64,000 nt of DNA from DASUAS01 sp963841415. GTDB taxonomy: Bacteria > Actinomycetota > Acidimicrobiia > IMCC26256 > DASPTH01. Positions 34,520 to 42,888 of the stretch are shown piece by piece. The notes under the pieces are model-generated. The model made no database searches. It was given only the letters and a program-made list of their open reading frames with translations, and was not told where the DNA came from. The stretch is taken from positions 124,001 through 188,000 of the forward strand of contig CAWJCN010000005.1 of assembly GCA_963841415.1 (NCBI GenBank), in the 5' to 3' direction. A program made the position numbers and the translations under genes. The first letter of the stretch is position 1. Every line of letters starts with the position of its first letter.

Positions 34520-36799
34520 CTACTGGCCGGCGCGGCCGGCTGCCCGGATCGCCTCGACCAGGTGTTGGGGGTCGTAGGGGGCGGCCGGCCCGGGCCGGTA
34601 GGTGACCGCGGCCAGCCGGCCCGAGTACGGGAACGCGCCGTGCTGCTCGTGCACGCTCCACGCCACAGGAGAGCGGCGATCGATGCCCACGTCGATGCCC
34701 TGGAACGGGGCGAACCCGAGCAGCATCTGCGCACCCGGCATGGCGGCAACCACCGTTGCGTCGACCGCGAGCTCGAAGTCCCACGTGAAGCGCTCACCGG
34801 CGACGGCGCGGAGGCTCACCATGCGCGGCCCGGCGGCGAGGCGCCCGCCGTCGAGCCCGAACATCTCGCCGTAGTGGTTGTACGCGAAGTGCAACTCGCC
34901 GTGCTCCACGTAGAGCACGTAGCCACCTCCCTGGTCGCCGTGCGCGACGAGGACCCCCTCGTCGTCCGCGCCGTGGTCGAGCTCGACGTCGACGGTGAAG
35001 TCCCGGAACGCGATCAGCTGCTGCGACCGGTACCGCTCGAGGGTCGGGGTTCCCGGGAGGAGGCGCACCACCTGATGGAAGGCGGAGTCGTCGGGCCGCC
35101 GGAGCAGCTGGAGCAGGCCGGTCCCGTCGTCGAGGGGGAAGACCTGGTTGTCACGCGCCGCCGACTCCCACCGGTCGGCGAGCTCACGCACCATGTCGGG
35201 GCGCTCGGCAGCCAGGTCGACCACCTCGGTCGGGTCGGAGGTGATGTCGTACAGCTCCCACTCGGCGTCGTCGTACGGCGCGCCCCGCTGGTGGAGGGCC
35301 ACGAGCTTCCACCCCTCGCGGTAGAAGCTGCGGTTCCCGAAGCACTCGGAGTACTGCTCGGGGTGCGTGCTGTCGGACGCGCGCCGCACGACGGCGGCGG
35401 CGAAGCTGGCGCCGTCGCGGTCGTCCCGGGCGGGGAGGCCGACCAGGTCGAGGAGCGTGGGGTACAGGTCGGTCACGTACTGGTATTGGTGGCGGAACGT
35501 GCCGCGGTCGGACGCGGGGATCCCCGCCGGCCACGACACGACCAGCGGGACGCGCACGCCGCCCGCGTGGGTCGTCGACTTGTAGAGACGGAACGGGGTG
35601 TTCGACGCCATCCCCCACCCGCGCGGATAGTGCACGAGGGTCTGCGGCCCGCCGATCAACTCGGGATCACGCTCGACGTCGAGGTTCCACCCGGTCATCC
35701 CCCCGAACCCACCGAACCGCTTGAAGTAGCTGCGGGAGCCGGTCGGGCCGCCCTCCTCGGTGGCGCCGTTGTCGGAGGTGAACACGACGACGGTGTTCTC
35801 GAGGTCGCCGAGCGCGTCGACGACGTCGAGCAACCGGGCCAGGTTCTGGTCCACGTTGTCGACCATCGCCGCGTACACCTCCATGTACCGGGCGAACAGG
35901 GCGCAGTCCTCGGCCGTGTGCTCCGACCACGCCGCCACCTCGTGGCCGACCTCGTGGTTCCGGGGCGGGAGCGCGGTCCCGGACGGGAACAGTCCCAGCG
36001 CGAGCTGCCGGGCGAAGCGCGTCTCGCGCACCGCGTCCCAGCCGGCCTCGTAGCGGCCGCGGTGACGGGCGAGGTCGGCGGCCTTCGCGTGCAGCGGACC
36101 GTGCACCGCGCCGTGCGCGAGGTAGAGGAAGAACGGGCGCGCTGCGTCATGCGCGCGCAGCTCCTTCAGGTACCTGATCGCCTGGTCGGTGATGTCGTCG
36201 GTGAAGTAGTAGCCCTCGGGGTACTCATCGATGTCGACCGGCGAGTTGTCGCGGACCAGGTAGTGCGGCTGGTGGAGGTTGGTCCAGCCCTCGAGCACCC
36301 CGTAGTAGCGCTCGAACCCGCGTTGGAGGGGCCACGAGTCGCGCGGCGCGGCACCGTGCATGGCGCTGTCGCGGGTCAGGTGCCACTTGCCGACTGCGTA
36401 GGTCGCGTAGCCCGCGGCGCGCAACGCTTCGGGCAGCGTCTCGACCGACGGGTCGATCTCCATGGTCCAGCCGGGGAACCCGGGATCGAAGTTCGCGACC
36501 GCGGCGAACCCCGCCCGGTGCGGGTTCATCCCGGTCTGGATCGCGGCCCGGGCCGGCGAGCACAGCGGCGCGGTGTGGTAGTTGGTGAACCGGATGCCGT
36601 CGGCCGCGAGCCGGTCCAGCGTCGGCGTCGGGATCTCGGATCCGTAGGGCCCGATGTCGCTGAACCCCATGTCGTCGAGCAGGACGAGCACGACGTTGGG
36701 GCTGCCCTCCGGGGGACGGACGGGCGACGGCCACCACGGCGTCGACTCGCCCACGGTGCGACCGACCACACCACCGAAGCGCCGGTCACCGTTCGTCAT
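34520..36799 (-). CDS. sulfatase (formylglycine type), large form
   Basis: This 759-residue sulfatase has the maturation motif CSPAR (Cys80, followed by AAIQTG), in which Cys is converted to formylglycine. Metal-site segments are LLDDMGFSDIGPYG (Asp-Asp), GKWHLT and TSDNGATEEGG. The sulfatase domain covers roughly residues 35-570; the last ~180 residues form a beta-rich extension (RDFTVDVELDHGADDEG, VLYVEHGELHFAYNHYG). No signal peptide is visible, so it is cytoplasmic. It would release sulfate from a sulfate ester. A formylglycine-generating enzyme gene is not in the window. Confidence 0.92.
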   Translation of the reverse strand: MTNGDRRFGGVVGRTVGESTPWWPSPVRPPEGSPNVVLVLLDDMGFSDIGPYGSEIPTPTLDRLAADGIRFTNYHTAPLCSPARAAIQTGMNPHRAGFAAVANFDPGFPGWTMEIDPSVETLPEALRAAGYATYAVGKWHLTRDSAMHGAAPRDSWPLQRGFERYYGVLEGWTNLHQPHYLVRDNSPVDIDEYPEGYYFTDDITDQAIRYLKELRAHDAARPFFLYLAHGAVHGPLHAKAADLARHRGRYEAGWDAVRETRFARQLALGLFPSGTALPPRNHEVGHEVAAWSEHTAEDCALFARYMEVYAAMVDNVDQNLARLLDVVDALGDLENTVVVFTSDNGATEEGGPTGSRSYFKRFGGFGGMTGWNLDVERDPELIGGPQTLVHYPRGWGMASNTPFRLYKSTTHAGGVRVPLVVSWPAGIPASDRGTFRHQYQYVTDLYPTLLDLVGLPARDDRDGASFAAAVVRRASDSTHPEQYSECFGNRSFYREGWKLVALHQRGAPYDDAEWELYDITSDPTEVVDLAAERPDMVRELADRWESAARDNQVFPLDDGTGLLQLLRRPDDSAFHQVVRLLPGTPTLERYRSQQLIAFRDFTVDVELDHGADDEGVLVAHGDQGGGYVLYVEHGELHFAYNHYGEMFGLDGGRLAAGPRMVSLRAVAGERFTWDFELAVDATVVAAMPGAQMLLGFAPFQGIDVGIDRRSPVAWSVHEQHGAFPYSGRLAAVTYRPGPAAPYDPQHLVEAIRAAGRAGQ

Positions 36800-36927
36800 G
36801 CTGGGAGATCTCCTGGTGGCGCCGACGCGCCCCGACGCGCGGACCCCGGTGACGCTACGGCGGCGCGTGGTGACGGTCGGGAACCGGTGCCGCTGAGCGG
36901 GACGCCCGCGCGCCGCGCTCGGCACGA

Positions 36928-37731
36928 TCAGGTCCGCTGGAAGCGCTCGTTCCAGATCGCGGTCGCGGTGTTGCGGACGAGCGGCGCCACCGCGTGGAGG
37001 TCGATGCGCGTCACCGGTCCGGTGACCGACACCGCGGCGATGGCGCGTCCGCTCCCGCGGACGGGCGCGGCGACGCACGCCAACCCTTCGTAGGACTCCT
37101 GGTGGTCGAAGGCCAGCCCGGTCTCGGCGATGCGCTCGAGCTCGATCTCGAGGTCGCGCGCCGTGGTGAGGGTGCGCGACGTACGCGCGTGGAGCTCCTG
37201 GGCGAGGACCCCGGCCGCGGCGTCGTCGTCGAACGCGAGCATCGCCTTGCCCAACGCGGTGCAGTACGCGGGCTGACGTCCCCCCTGGCGGGTGGGGAGG
37301 CGCAACCCCTTCGTCGGGATCCGCTCGAGGTACACGACGTCCGAGCCGTCGAGGATCGCCATCTGCACCGCGAGCCCGGTGGCCACCGACAGCGCGTGCA
37401 GGTGCGGGTACGCGAGGTCGGAGAGCCGGCTGCGACGCGAGGCCAGCCCGCCGATCTCGAACAGGCGCATCCCGATCCGGTAGCCGGAGACCTCGCGCTC
37501 GATCCAGCCGATGGCGACGAGCTGGTCGACCATCCGGTGCACGGTCGACTTGGGGAGCCCGGTCCGCTCGGTCAGCTCGTGCAACGTGAGCGCGACGTCG
37601 GCGCGGTCGAAGGCGCCGATGATGCAGTCGACCCGGCCCAGCACCGAGCGGCGCGGCTCGTCGTCGAGGCCGGCGGACGGATCGAGCTCACCGCCCTCGA
37701 GCTGCGCGTCGAGCTGTGGTTGGCCCACCAT
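36928..37731 (-). CDS. IclR-family transcriptional regulator
   Basis: This 267-residue regulator was started at the ATG at 37731 behind GGGAGGAG. The N-terminal winged helix-turn-helix (VDCIIGAFDRADVALTLHEL, then LPKSTVHRMVDQLVAIGW) is followed by the effector domain with LRLPTRQGGRQPAYCTALGKAMLA. IclR proteins control aromatic degradation operons such as pca and hsa-like clusters. It lies inside the minus-strand catabolic run and probably controls it. Two candidate palindromes near it (37769-37793 and 42853-42878) could be operators. Confidence 0.9.
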   Translation of the reverse strand: MVGQPQLDAQLEGGELDPSAGLDDEPRRSVLGRVDCIIGAFDRADVALTLHELTERTGLPKSTVHRMVDQLVAIGWIEREVSGYRIGMRLFEIGGLASRRSRLSDLAYPHLHALSVATGLAVQMAILDGSDVVYLERIPTKGLRLPTRQGGRQPAYCTALGKAMLAFDDDAAAGVLAQELHARTSRTLTTARDLEIELERIAETGLAFDHQESYEGLACVAAPVRGSGRAIAAVSVTGPVTRIDLHAVAPLVRNTATAIWNERFQRT

Positions 37732-37768
37732 GCTCCTCCCCCCGGGCGCCGAACGAGGATCGACGGTA

Positions 37769-37793
37769 CCACGGCCCTCGGAGAGCGCCGTGG
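37769..37793. promoter_or_regulatory. 7-bp-arm inverted repeat upstream of the IclR gene
   Basis: CCACGGC at 37769-37775 is mirrored by GCCGTGG at 37787-37793 around an 11-bp spacer. It lies 38 bp in front of the iclR-like start and behind the aldolase stop, so it may be an operator or part of a terminator. There is no following U-run on the minus strand, which slightly favours an operator. Confidence 0.35.
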
Positions 37794-37839
37794 CGGTGGC
37801 GGACGTGCGATGGCGCAGATGCACCGGTGCCATACGGGC

Positions 37840-38886
37840 TCAGCCCGCCGTCGCGCCGAGCGCCTGCTCGGCGGCCAGCTCCACCGCGATGTCGATGATC
37901 TGGTCCTCCTGCCCGCCGACCAGACGCCGCTCGCCGCAGCGCAGGAGGATCTCCGCGCCCGAGACCCCGTAGCGCTCGGCCGCCCGGTACGCGTGGCGCA
38001 GGAAGCTCGAGTACACGCCGGCGTACCCCATGATGAGGCTCATGCGGTCGAGCACGCACTCGCCGTCCATCACCGGGCGAACGACCTCTTCGGCGACGTC
38101 GAAGATCACCAGCGGATCGATGCCCGAGCGGATTCCGAGCCGGTCGAGCACCGCCGCCAGCGCCTCGGTCGGGGTGTTGCCCGATCCCGCGCCGAACGAA
38201 CGGGTGCAGCCATCCACCTGGACCGCTCCGGCGCGGATGGCCAGCACGGTGTTCGCCACCCCGAGTGAAAGGTTCTGGTGTCCGTGGAACCCGACGTGCG
38301 CGTCAACGCCCAACTCGGCGACGAGCGCCGACACGCGGTCGCCGACCTCGTCGAGGATCAGGGCACCGGCGGAGTCGACGACGTAGACGCACTGGCTTCC
38401 GGCCTCGGCCATGACCCGCGCCTGGGCGGCGAGGACCTCGGGCGGCTGGCTGTGGCTCATCATCAGGAACCCGACCGTCTCGAGGCCGAGCTCCCGGGCG
38501 ATGGCGAAGTGCTGCCGCGCGATGTCGGCCTCGGTGCAGTGCGTCGCGATCCGGACCACCGAGACTCCGATGTCGCGGCACGCCCGGATGTCGTCCATCG
38601 TCCCGACGCCGGGCAGCATCAAGGCCGCGATGCGCGAGCGGCCGCCGGCGGCCTCCACCGCGCTCTGCATGAGCACGCGCTCGTCGACCGCGGAGAACCC
38701 GTAGTTGTAGGACGAGCCCGACAACCCGTCGCCGTGGCTGACCTCGATGACCGGGACTCCGGCTCGGGCCAGCCCGTCGACCACCTGGCGCACGTCCTCG
38801 GCGGTGAAGCGGTGCTCCTTGGCGTGCGAGCCGTCTCGCAACGACGAGTCGGTGACCCGCACGTCCAGCGCGTCGGAATAGGGCAT
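37840..38886 (-). CDS. dmpG: 4-hydroxy-2-oxovalerate aldolase (DmpG/HsaF type)
   Basis: This 348-residue pyruvate aldolase has the HMGL-like start VTDSSLRDGSHAKEHRF (metal-binding Asp in the RDG motif), IEVSHGDGLSGSSYNYGFS, and the HGHQNLSLGVANT metal-ligand region. It cleaves 4-hydroxy-2-oxoacids to pyruvate and an aldehyde. The aldehyde is channelled to the acylating dehydrogenase encoded immediately upstream; the two genes are separated by one base, as in dmp, bph and hsa operons where the two proteins form one complex. Confidence 0.93.
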   Translation of the reverse strand: MPYSDALDVRVTDSSLRDGSHAKEHRFTAEDVRQVVDGLARAGVPVIEVSHGDGLSGSSYNYGFSAVDERVLMQSAVEAAGGRSRIAALMLPGVGTMDDIRACRDIGVSVVRIATHCTEADIARQHFAIARELGLETVGFLMMSHSQPPEVLAAQARVMAEAGSQCVYVVDSAGALILDEVGDRVSALVAELGVDAHVGFHGHQNLSLGVANTVLAIRAGAVQVDGCTRSFGAGSGNTPTEALAAVLDRLGIRSGIDPLVIFDVAEEVVRPVMDGECVLDRMSLIMGYAGVYSSFLRHAYRAAERYGVSGAEILLRCGERRLVGGQEDQIIDIAVELAAEQALGATAG

Positions 38887-38887
38887 C

Positions 38888-39790
38888 TCACCGCTCCTGG
38901 GGGATGAGCGCCCGGGCGATCTCGTCGCCCACGCGCGCCGCGGCCGCCGTCATGATGTCGAGGTTGCCGGAGTAGGCCGGGAGGAAGTCGCCGGCGCCCT
39001 CCACCTCGACGAAGATGGCGACCCGCCCTCGCCCATCCCGCGTCACCTCCCGCTCGAATTGGGGCTGCTGGAGGAGTCGGTAGCCGGGGACGTACTCCTG
39101 CACTTCGGCCACGATCGCGTCGATCGACGCCGTCACGGCGCCGGCGTCGGCGTCGGGCTCGAGCGAGCAGAAGATGGTGTCGCGCATCGTCAGGGGCGGC
39201 TCGGCCGGATTGAGGATGATGATCGCCTTGCCGCGCTCGGCACCCCCGAGCACCTCGACCGCGGAGGCGGTCGTCCGGGTGAACTCGTCGATGTTGCTCC
39301 GGGTCCCGGGCCCCGCGGAGCGCGACGCGACCGTGGCCACGATCTCCGCGTACGCGACTCGGGTCACCCGGGACACCGCGTGGACCATCGGGATGGTCGC
39401 CTGACCGCCGCATGTCACCAGGTTGACATTGGGTTCGCCGAGGTGGCGCTCGAGGTTCACGGGTGGGATCACGTACGGCCCCCGCGCCGCCGGTGTGAGG
39501 TCGACGGCGCGGATCCCCGCGTCCTCGTAGCGGGGCGCGTTGCCCCGGTGCACGTGCGCCGACGTCGCTTCGAACACGATCTCAGGGAGCTCCGGCCTCG
39601 ACAGCAGCCAGTCCACCCCGTCGGCCGACGCTTCCAGGCCGAGGTCCCGTGCGCGGCGCAACCCCTCGCTCTCGGGGTCGATCCCCACGACGTAGCGCAG
39701 CTCGAGCGCGTCGGACCGCAGCAACTTGTACACGAGATCGGTGCCGATGTTCCCGGTCCCCACGACGGCAGCAGTCGGGCGCGCGCTCAC
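38888..39790 (-). CDS. mhpF: acetaldehyde/propionaldehyde dehydrogenase (acylating), DmpF/HsaG type
   Basis: This 300-residue enzyme starts at the GTG at 39790 with the NAD-binding AAVVGTGNIGTDL. It has the catalytic cysteine in LVTCGGQATIP and the QPQFEREVTRDGRGRVAIF region near the end. It converts the aldehyde released by the aldolase to acyl-CoA with NAD and CoA. Length and partner gene match the dmpF/hsaG group; HsaG takes propionaldehyde in steroid pathways, DmpF acetaldehyde. The sequence alone does not decide chain length. Confidence 0.93.
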   Translation of the reverse strand: MSARPTAAVVGTGNIGTDLVYKLLRSDALELRYVVGIDPESEGLRRARDLGLEASADGVDWLLSRPELPEIVFEATSAHVHRGNAPRYEDAGIRAVDLTPAARGPYVIPPVNLERHLGEPNVNLVTCGGQATIPMVHAVSRVTRVAYAEIVATVASRSAGPGTRSNIDEFTRTTASAVEVLGGAERGKAIIILNPAEPPLTMRDTIFCSLEPDADAGAVTASIDAIVAEVQEYVPGYRLLQQPQFEREVTRDGRGRVAIFVEVEGAGDFLPAYSGNLDIMTAAAARVGDEIARALIPQER

Positions 39791-39848
39791 GGCGTCGATC
39801 CTCGCCAGCGGACGCGCCCGACGCACCTCACCGTGCCGGAGAGCGGGA

Positions 39849-40661
39849 TCACGCGTCGGTGAAGGACGCGCGCACCGAGCCGAGCCCGCTGATGTCGGCG
39901 TCGTAGGTGAGTCCCGCCCGGACGGGGACGAGCGGCCCGAGGCTTCCCGACAGCACGAGCTCGCCAGACCGGAGCGGCTCGCCGCGCGTGGCGACCGCGT
40001 TGGCGAGCCACACCACCGCGTTCAGCGGATGCCCGAGGCACGCCGCGCCGGTGCCGGCGCTCACCACCTCCCCGTCGACGGTGAGGGCCATCTCGCTCGC
40101 CCGGAGGTCGTCGACGTCCCGGAGCGAGCGCGGCGATCCGCCGGTGACGAACACGCCCGACGAGGCGTTGTCGGCCACGGTGTCGAAGATCGAGATGTCC
40201 CAGTCGGCGATCCGGCTGTCGACCACCTCGATGGCGGGGACGACGAAGTCGATCGCTCGCAGCAGCTCGGTTGGGGTCACGTCGCCCTCCGGCAGGTCGG
40301 CTCGCAACACGAACGCCACCTCGGCCTCGACGCGGGGCTGCAGGAGGTCGCCGAAGGGGATGGGCTCGGAGTCGCCGTACGCCATGTCGGCGAACAGCAC
40401 CCCGAAGTCGGGGGTGTCCACGTGCATCTGCTGCTGCACCGCCTGCGAGGTGAGGCCGATCTTGCGGCCCACCCGACGACGCCCGACCGACCCGCGCGCG
40501 TGCACGAGCTTCTGGACCTCGTAGCCGTCGTCGAGACCCCCGTCGGGGAGGAGCTCCCGCACCGGCGGGCACGGAACCTTCCGGCGGGCCGCGTCGAGCA
40601 GGCGCGCCGCCGCGGCTTCGTGAGCCGAGCGGCGATCGGCGTCGACGACCGACTGCGCCAC
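39849..40661 (-). CDS. mhpD: 2-keto-4-pentenoate hydratase (MhpD/HsaE type)
   Basis: This 270-residue fumarylacetoacetate-hydrolase-fold hydratase shows GRKIGLTSQAVQQQMHVDTPDFG early and VEAEVAFVLRADLP, which contains the metal-binding Glu pair. It adds water to a 2-hydroxydienoate to yield the 4-hydroxy-2-oxoacid for the aldolase. It lies seven bases after the frameshifted C-C hydrolase and 58 bases before the dehydrogenase start, so the order hydrolase-hydratase-dehydrogenase-aldolase follows the reaction order closely. Confidence 0.92.
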   Translation of the reverse strand: MAQSVVDADRRSAHEAAAARLLDAARRKVPCPPVRELLPDGGLDDGYEVQKLVHARGSVGRRRVGRKIGLTSQAVQQQMHVDTPDFGVLFADMAYGDSEPIPFGDLLQPRVEAEVAFVLRADLPEGDVTPTELLRAIDFVVPAIEVVDSRIADWDISIFDTVADNASSGVFVTGGSPRSLRDVDDLRASEMALTVDGEVVSAGTGAACLGHPLNAVVWLANAVATRGEPLRSGELVLSGSLGPLVPVRAGLTYDADISGLGSVRASFTDA

Positions 40662-40668
40662 GACCGAG

Positions 40669-41533
40669 CTACCCGTGGTCGCGCAGGAGGTACGAGAGGA
40701 CCACGCTCTCGAACTCGTCCTTGCGCTCGATCATCGCCCAGTGGCCGCAGTCGAAGAAGACGTGGAGCTCGCACTTCGGGATGAGCCGCAGCGGCGCGAT
40801 GGCGCCGTCGAGCGGCGTGACCCGGTCGTCGCGACCCCACGTCAGCAACGTCGGTGCCTCGATCTTGCTCAGCATCGCCAGCGTCTCGGGGTTGTCGACG
40901 GTCAGGGCGCGGAACGCGTTCAGCAGACCGCGGTTGTAGATCGTGCGGATGGATTCGAGCGCGGCGGGGTCGGTGGCCGCGCGCCAGCGGGTGTCCACGA
41001 AGTCGTCGGTGAGCACCGCGGGATCGAACACCATGGAGCGCATCCACTGGACCAGCCGGTCGCGCGTCGGCTCCTCCACGAACTCCACCAGCCGGACGAT
41101 TCCCTCCGGCGGTGACGCGCTCGAAGAACGGCACACCGACGCCCCCGAGGGTGACGAGACGACTGACCCGCTCGGGGTCCGTCGCCGCCAACCGGGCCAC
41201 CACGCCGCCACCCAACGAGTTGCCCACCATGGCCGACCGCTCGATGCCGAGGCCGTCGAGAAAGGCCAGCACCGCGCCCGGGGCGTGCAGCACCGGGGGT
41301 CCGTCGACCGCGTGGCTCGTCCCGAAGCCGGGCAGGTCGAGCACGAGCGTGCGGAAGTGCCGCGCGAACAACCCGAGGTTCCCGCCGAAATTGGCCCAGC
41401 CGCTCACGCCGGGACCGGAGCCGTGCACGAGCAACAGGGGCGGGCCGTCGCCCGCCTCGTGGTAGTGCAGGTCACCGTCGGGGGTGGCGAGCGTCCGGCT
41501 CGTGGCGTCGGCGGTGAGCTCGGTGGTCGTCAT
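40669..41533 (-). pseudogene. meta-cleavage-product hydrolase (HsaD/BphD-like), one frameshift
   Basis: Two overlapping frames together make one 287-residue alpha/beta hydrolase. The first part from the ATG at 41533 has HGSGPGVSGWANFGGN and the nucleophile elbow GNSLGGG with Ser106. The second part supplies SMVFDPAVLTDDFV, the Asp in TWGRDDRVTP and the His in DCGHWAMIE. The join lies near 41105-41125, where the frame moves by one base (FFERVT then PPEGIVRL). All catalytic residues survive, so this may be a sequencing indel rather than true decay. It would cleave the C-C bond of the ring-fission product made by the extradiol dioxygenase. Confidence 0.85.
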
Positions 41534-41566
41534 CGCAGTCCTCCTCGCCGGCGAGCCCGCAGCGTC

Positions 41567-42745
41567 TCAGAAGGTGACCGCGGCCGGGCCCGACGGATCC
41601 TGGCCCATCAGCACCCCCGCCGCGTCGTCGTACACCGGACCCGGGACGAACACCGCGTGGTTCATGCCCGCGTGCATCGCCCGCCAGTACCGCTGGACCG
41701 GCTTGTCGAGCCGGACCGCGTTGCCGCCGCAGCACGTGAACGCGCGGTCGGCGGCGTCGACGGCCCGCCATGCGGAACGCACCTGGTCACGGCGGATCGC
41801 GACGCGGTCGGCCATCGTCACGTCGTACCCACCCGCGACCGCTTCGTACAGCTCGCCCACGTCGTAGAGGAGCTGGGTGCGCGCCCCGCGCAGGTCGGCC
41901 GCGGCCTCGCCGAGGGTCCGGCGCGTGTGCGGATCGCTCACCTGCGCGGTCCCCACCGCGTTCACGCGACCGGCCTGGTACTCGAGCGCGTGCGCGAGCA
42001 CGCCCTCCGCGATCCCGAGGAGACCCGCCGCGACCGAGCACGGGAAGATCGTCGACCACGGCATGCGGTAGAGCGGTTGCGTGCGACCGGCCTCGACCGC
42101 GGCGCGACCGTCGATCACCTTGGTGGCGTCGATGGTGCGGTACGACGGCACGAACGCGCCGCGCACGATCACGTCCTTGCTGCCGGTGCCCTCGAGGCCC
42201 ATGACCTTCCACGAGTCGGGGTCGATCTCGTAGTCGCTGCGCGGCAGCATGACGTGGAGCATGAACGGCAGGCCGTCGGCGCCTCCCTCATGGAGCACCA
42301 GCGCGCCGAGCACCACCCAGTCGCACAGGTCGGTCCCCGAGGAGAACGGCCAGCGGCCGTCCACCGTGTACCCGCCGTCGACGGGCGTGGCGGTGCCGCA
42401 CGGCGCGTAGGGCGACGCCATCCAGGTGTCGGGATCCTCGCCCCACACCTCTTCCTGCAGCCGCGGGTCGTTGAAGGCGAGCTCCCACGGGTGGACGCCG
42501 ACGACGCCGGCGACCCAGCCCGCCGACGGGCACGCGTGGCCGATCTCCATCACCGCGGACAGGAAGTCGCGGGGATCGGCTTCGTCGCCGCCGAAGTCGG
42601 CCGGTTGGAGCATCCGGACCACCCCGGTGTCCTTCAGGCGCTTGGCGACGTCGTCGGGGAGCCGGCCCAGCTCGTCGGCCGCCGCCGATCGATCGGCGAG
42701 CTCGGCGCTCGCCTCCTCGATCCTCTCGAACACGTCGTGACCCAC
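41567..42745 (-). CDS. HsaA-like flavin-dependent monooxygenase (acyl-CoA dehydrogenase fold)
   Basis: This 392-residue protein starts at a GTG with AGGAG seven bases upstream; HsaA proteins are about 394 residues. It has the acyl-CoA dehydrogenase fold (ELADRSAAADELGRLPDD, WPFSSGTDLCDWVVLGA, CGGNAVRLDKPVQRYWRAMH). HsaA hydroxylates the phenolic ring of a secosteroid with FADH2 supplied by HsaB. No HsaB-like reductase is in the window. Related group-D monooxygenases act on other phenols, so a steroid substrate is probable but not certain. Confidence 0.85.
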   Translation of the reverse strand: MGHDVFERIEEASAELADRSAAADELGRLPDDVAKRLKDTGVVRMLQPADFGGDEADPRDFLSAVMEIGHACPSAGWVAGVVGVHPWELAFNDPRLQEEVWGEDPDTWMASPYAPCGTATPVDGGYTVDGRWPFSSGTDLCDWVVLGALVLHEGGADGLPFMLHVMLPRSDYEIDPDSWKVMGLEGTGSKDVIVRGAFVPSYRTIDATKVIDGRAAVEAGRTQPLYRMPWSTIFPCSVAAGLLGIAEGVLAHALEYQAGRVNAVGTAQVSDPHTRRTLGEAAADLRGARTQLLYDVGELYEAVAGGYDVTMADRVAIRRDQVRSAWRAVDAADRAFTCCGGNAVRLDKPVQRYWRAMHAGMNHAVFVPGPVYDDAAGVLMGQDPSGPAAVTF

Positions 42746-42852
42746 GATGCCGCTCCTCCGCGCTGCGTCGCGCTGCGTCGGTCTCGTCCTCGACTGTACG
42801 GGTGGCGTGGACTCCCCCGCTCGTGGCTCTCTCACCCAGTGGAATCCCCCGC

Positions 42853-42878
42853 CTGCCGGCACCCCGGGGAACCGGCAG
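42853..42878. promoter_or_regulatory. nested palindrome between hsaA-like gene and sulfatase
   Basis: CTGCCGG (42853-42859) is mirrored by CCGGCAG (42872-42878), and the centre holds CCCCGGGG (42862-42869), which is itself a perfect palindrome. The element ends 10 bp before the sulfatase GTG at 42889 and lies in the shared 143-bp divergent region. It is well placed for a regulator that controls both transcripts; the local IclR protein is the obvious candidate. It could alternatively be an RNA hairpin occluding the sulfatase start. Confidence 0.5.
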
Positions 42879-42888
42879 AATCGAGCTC

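Noticed and set aside
34175..37093. A 972-codon plus-strand open frame opposite the minus-strand sulfatase
   Set aside because: It is the antisense shadow of a high-GC gene: composition is Arg/Pro/Val/Glu-biased, no domain motif is readable, and the minus strand has a complete sulfatase with CSPAR.
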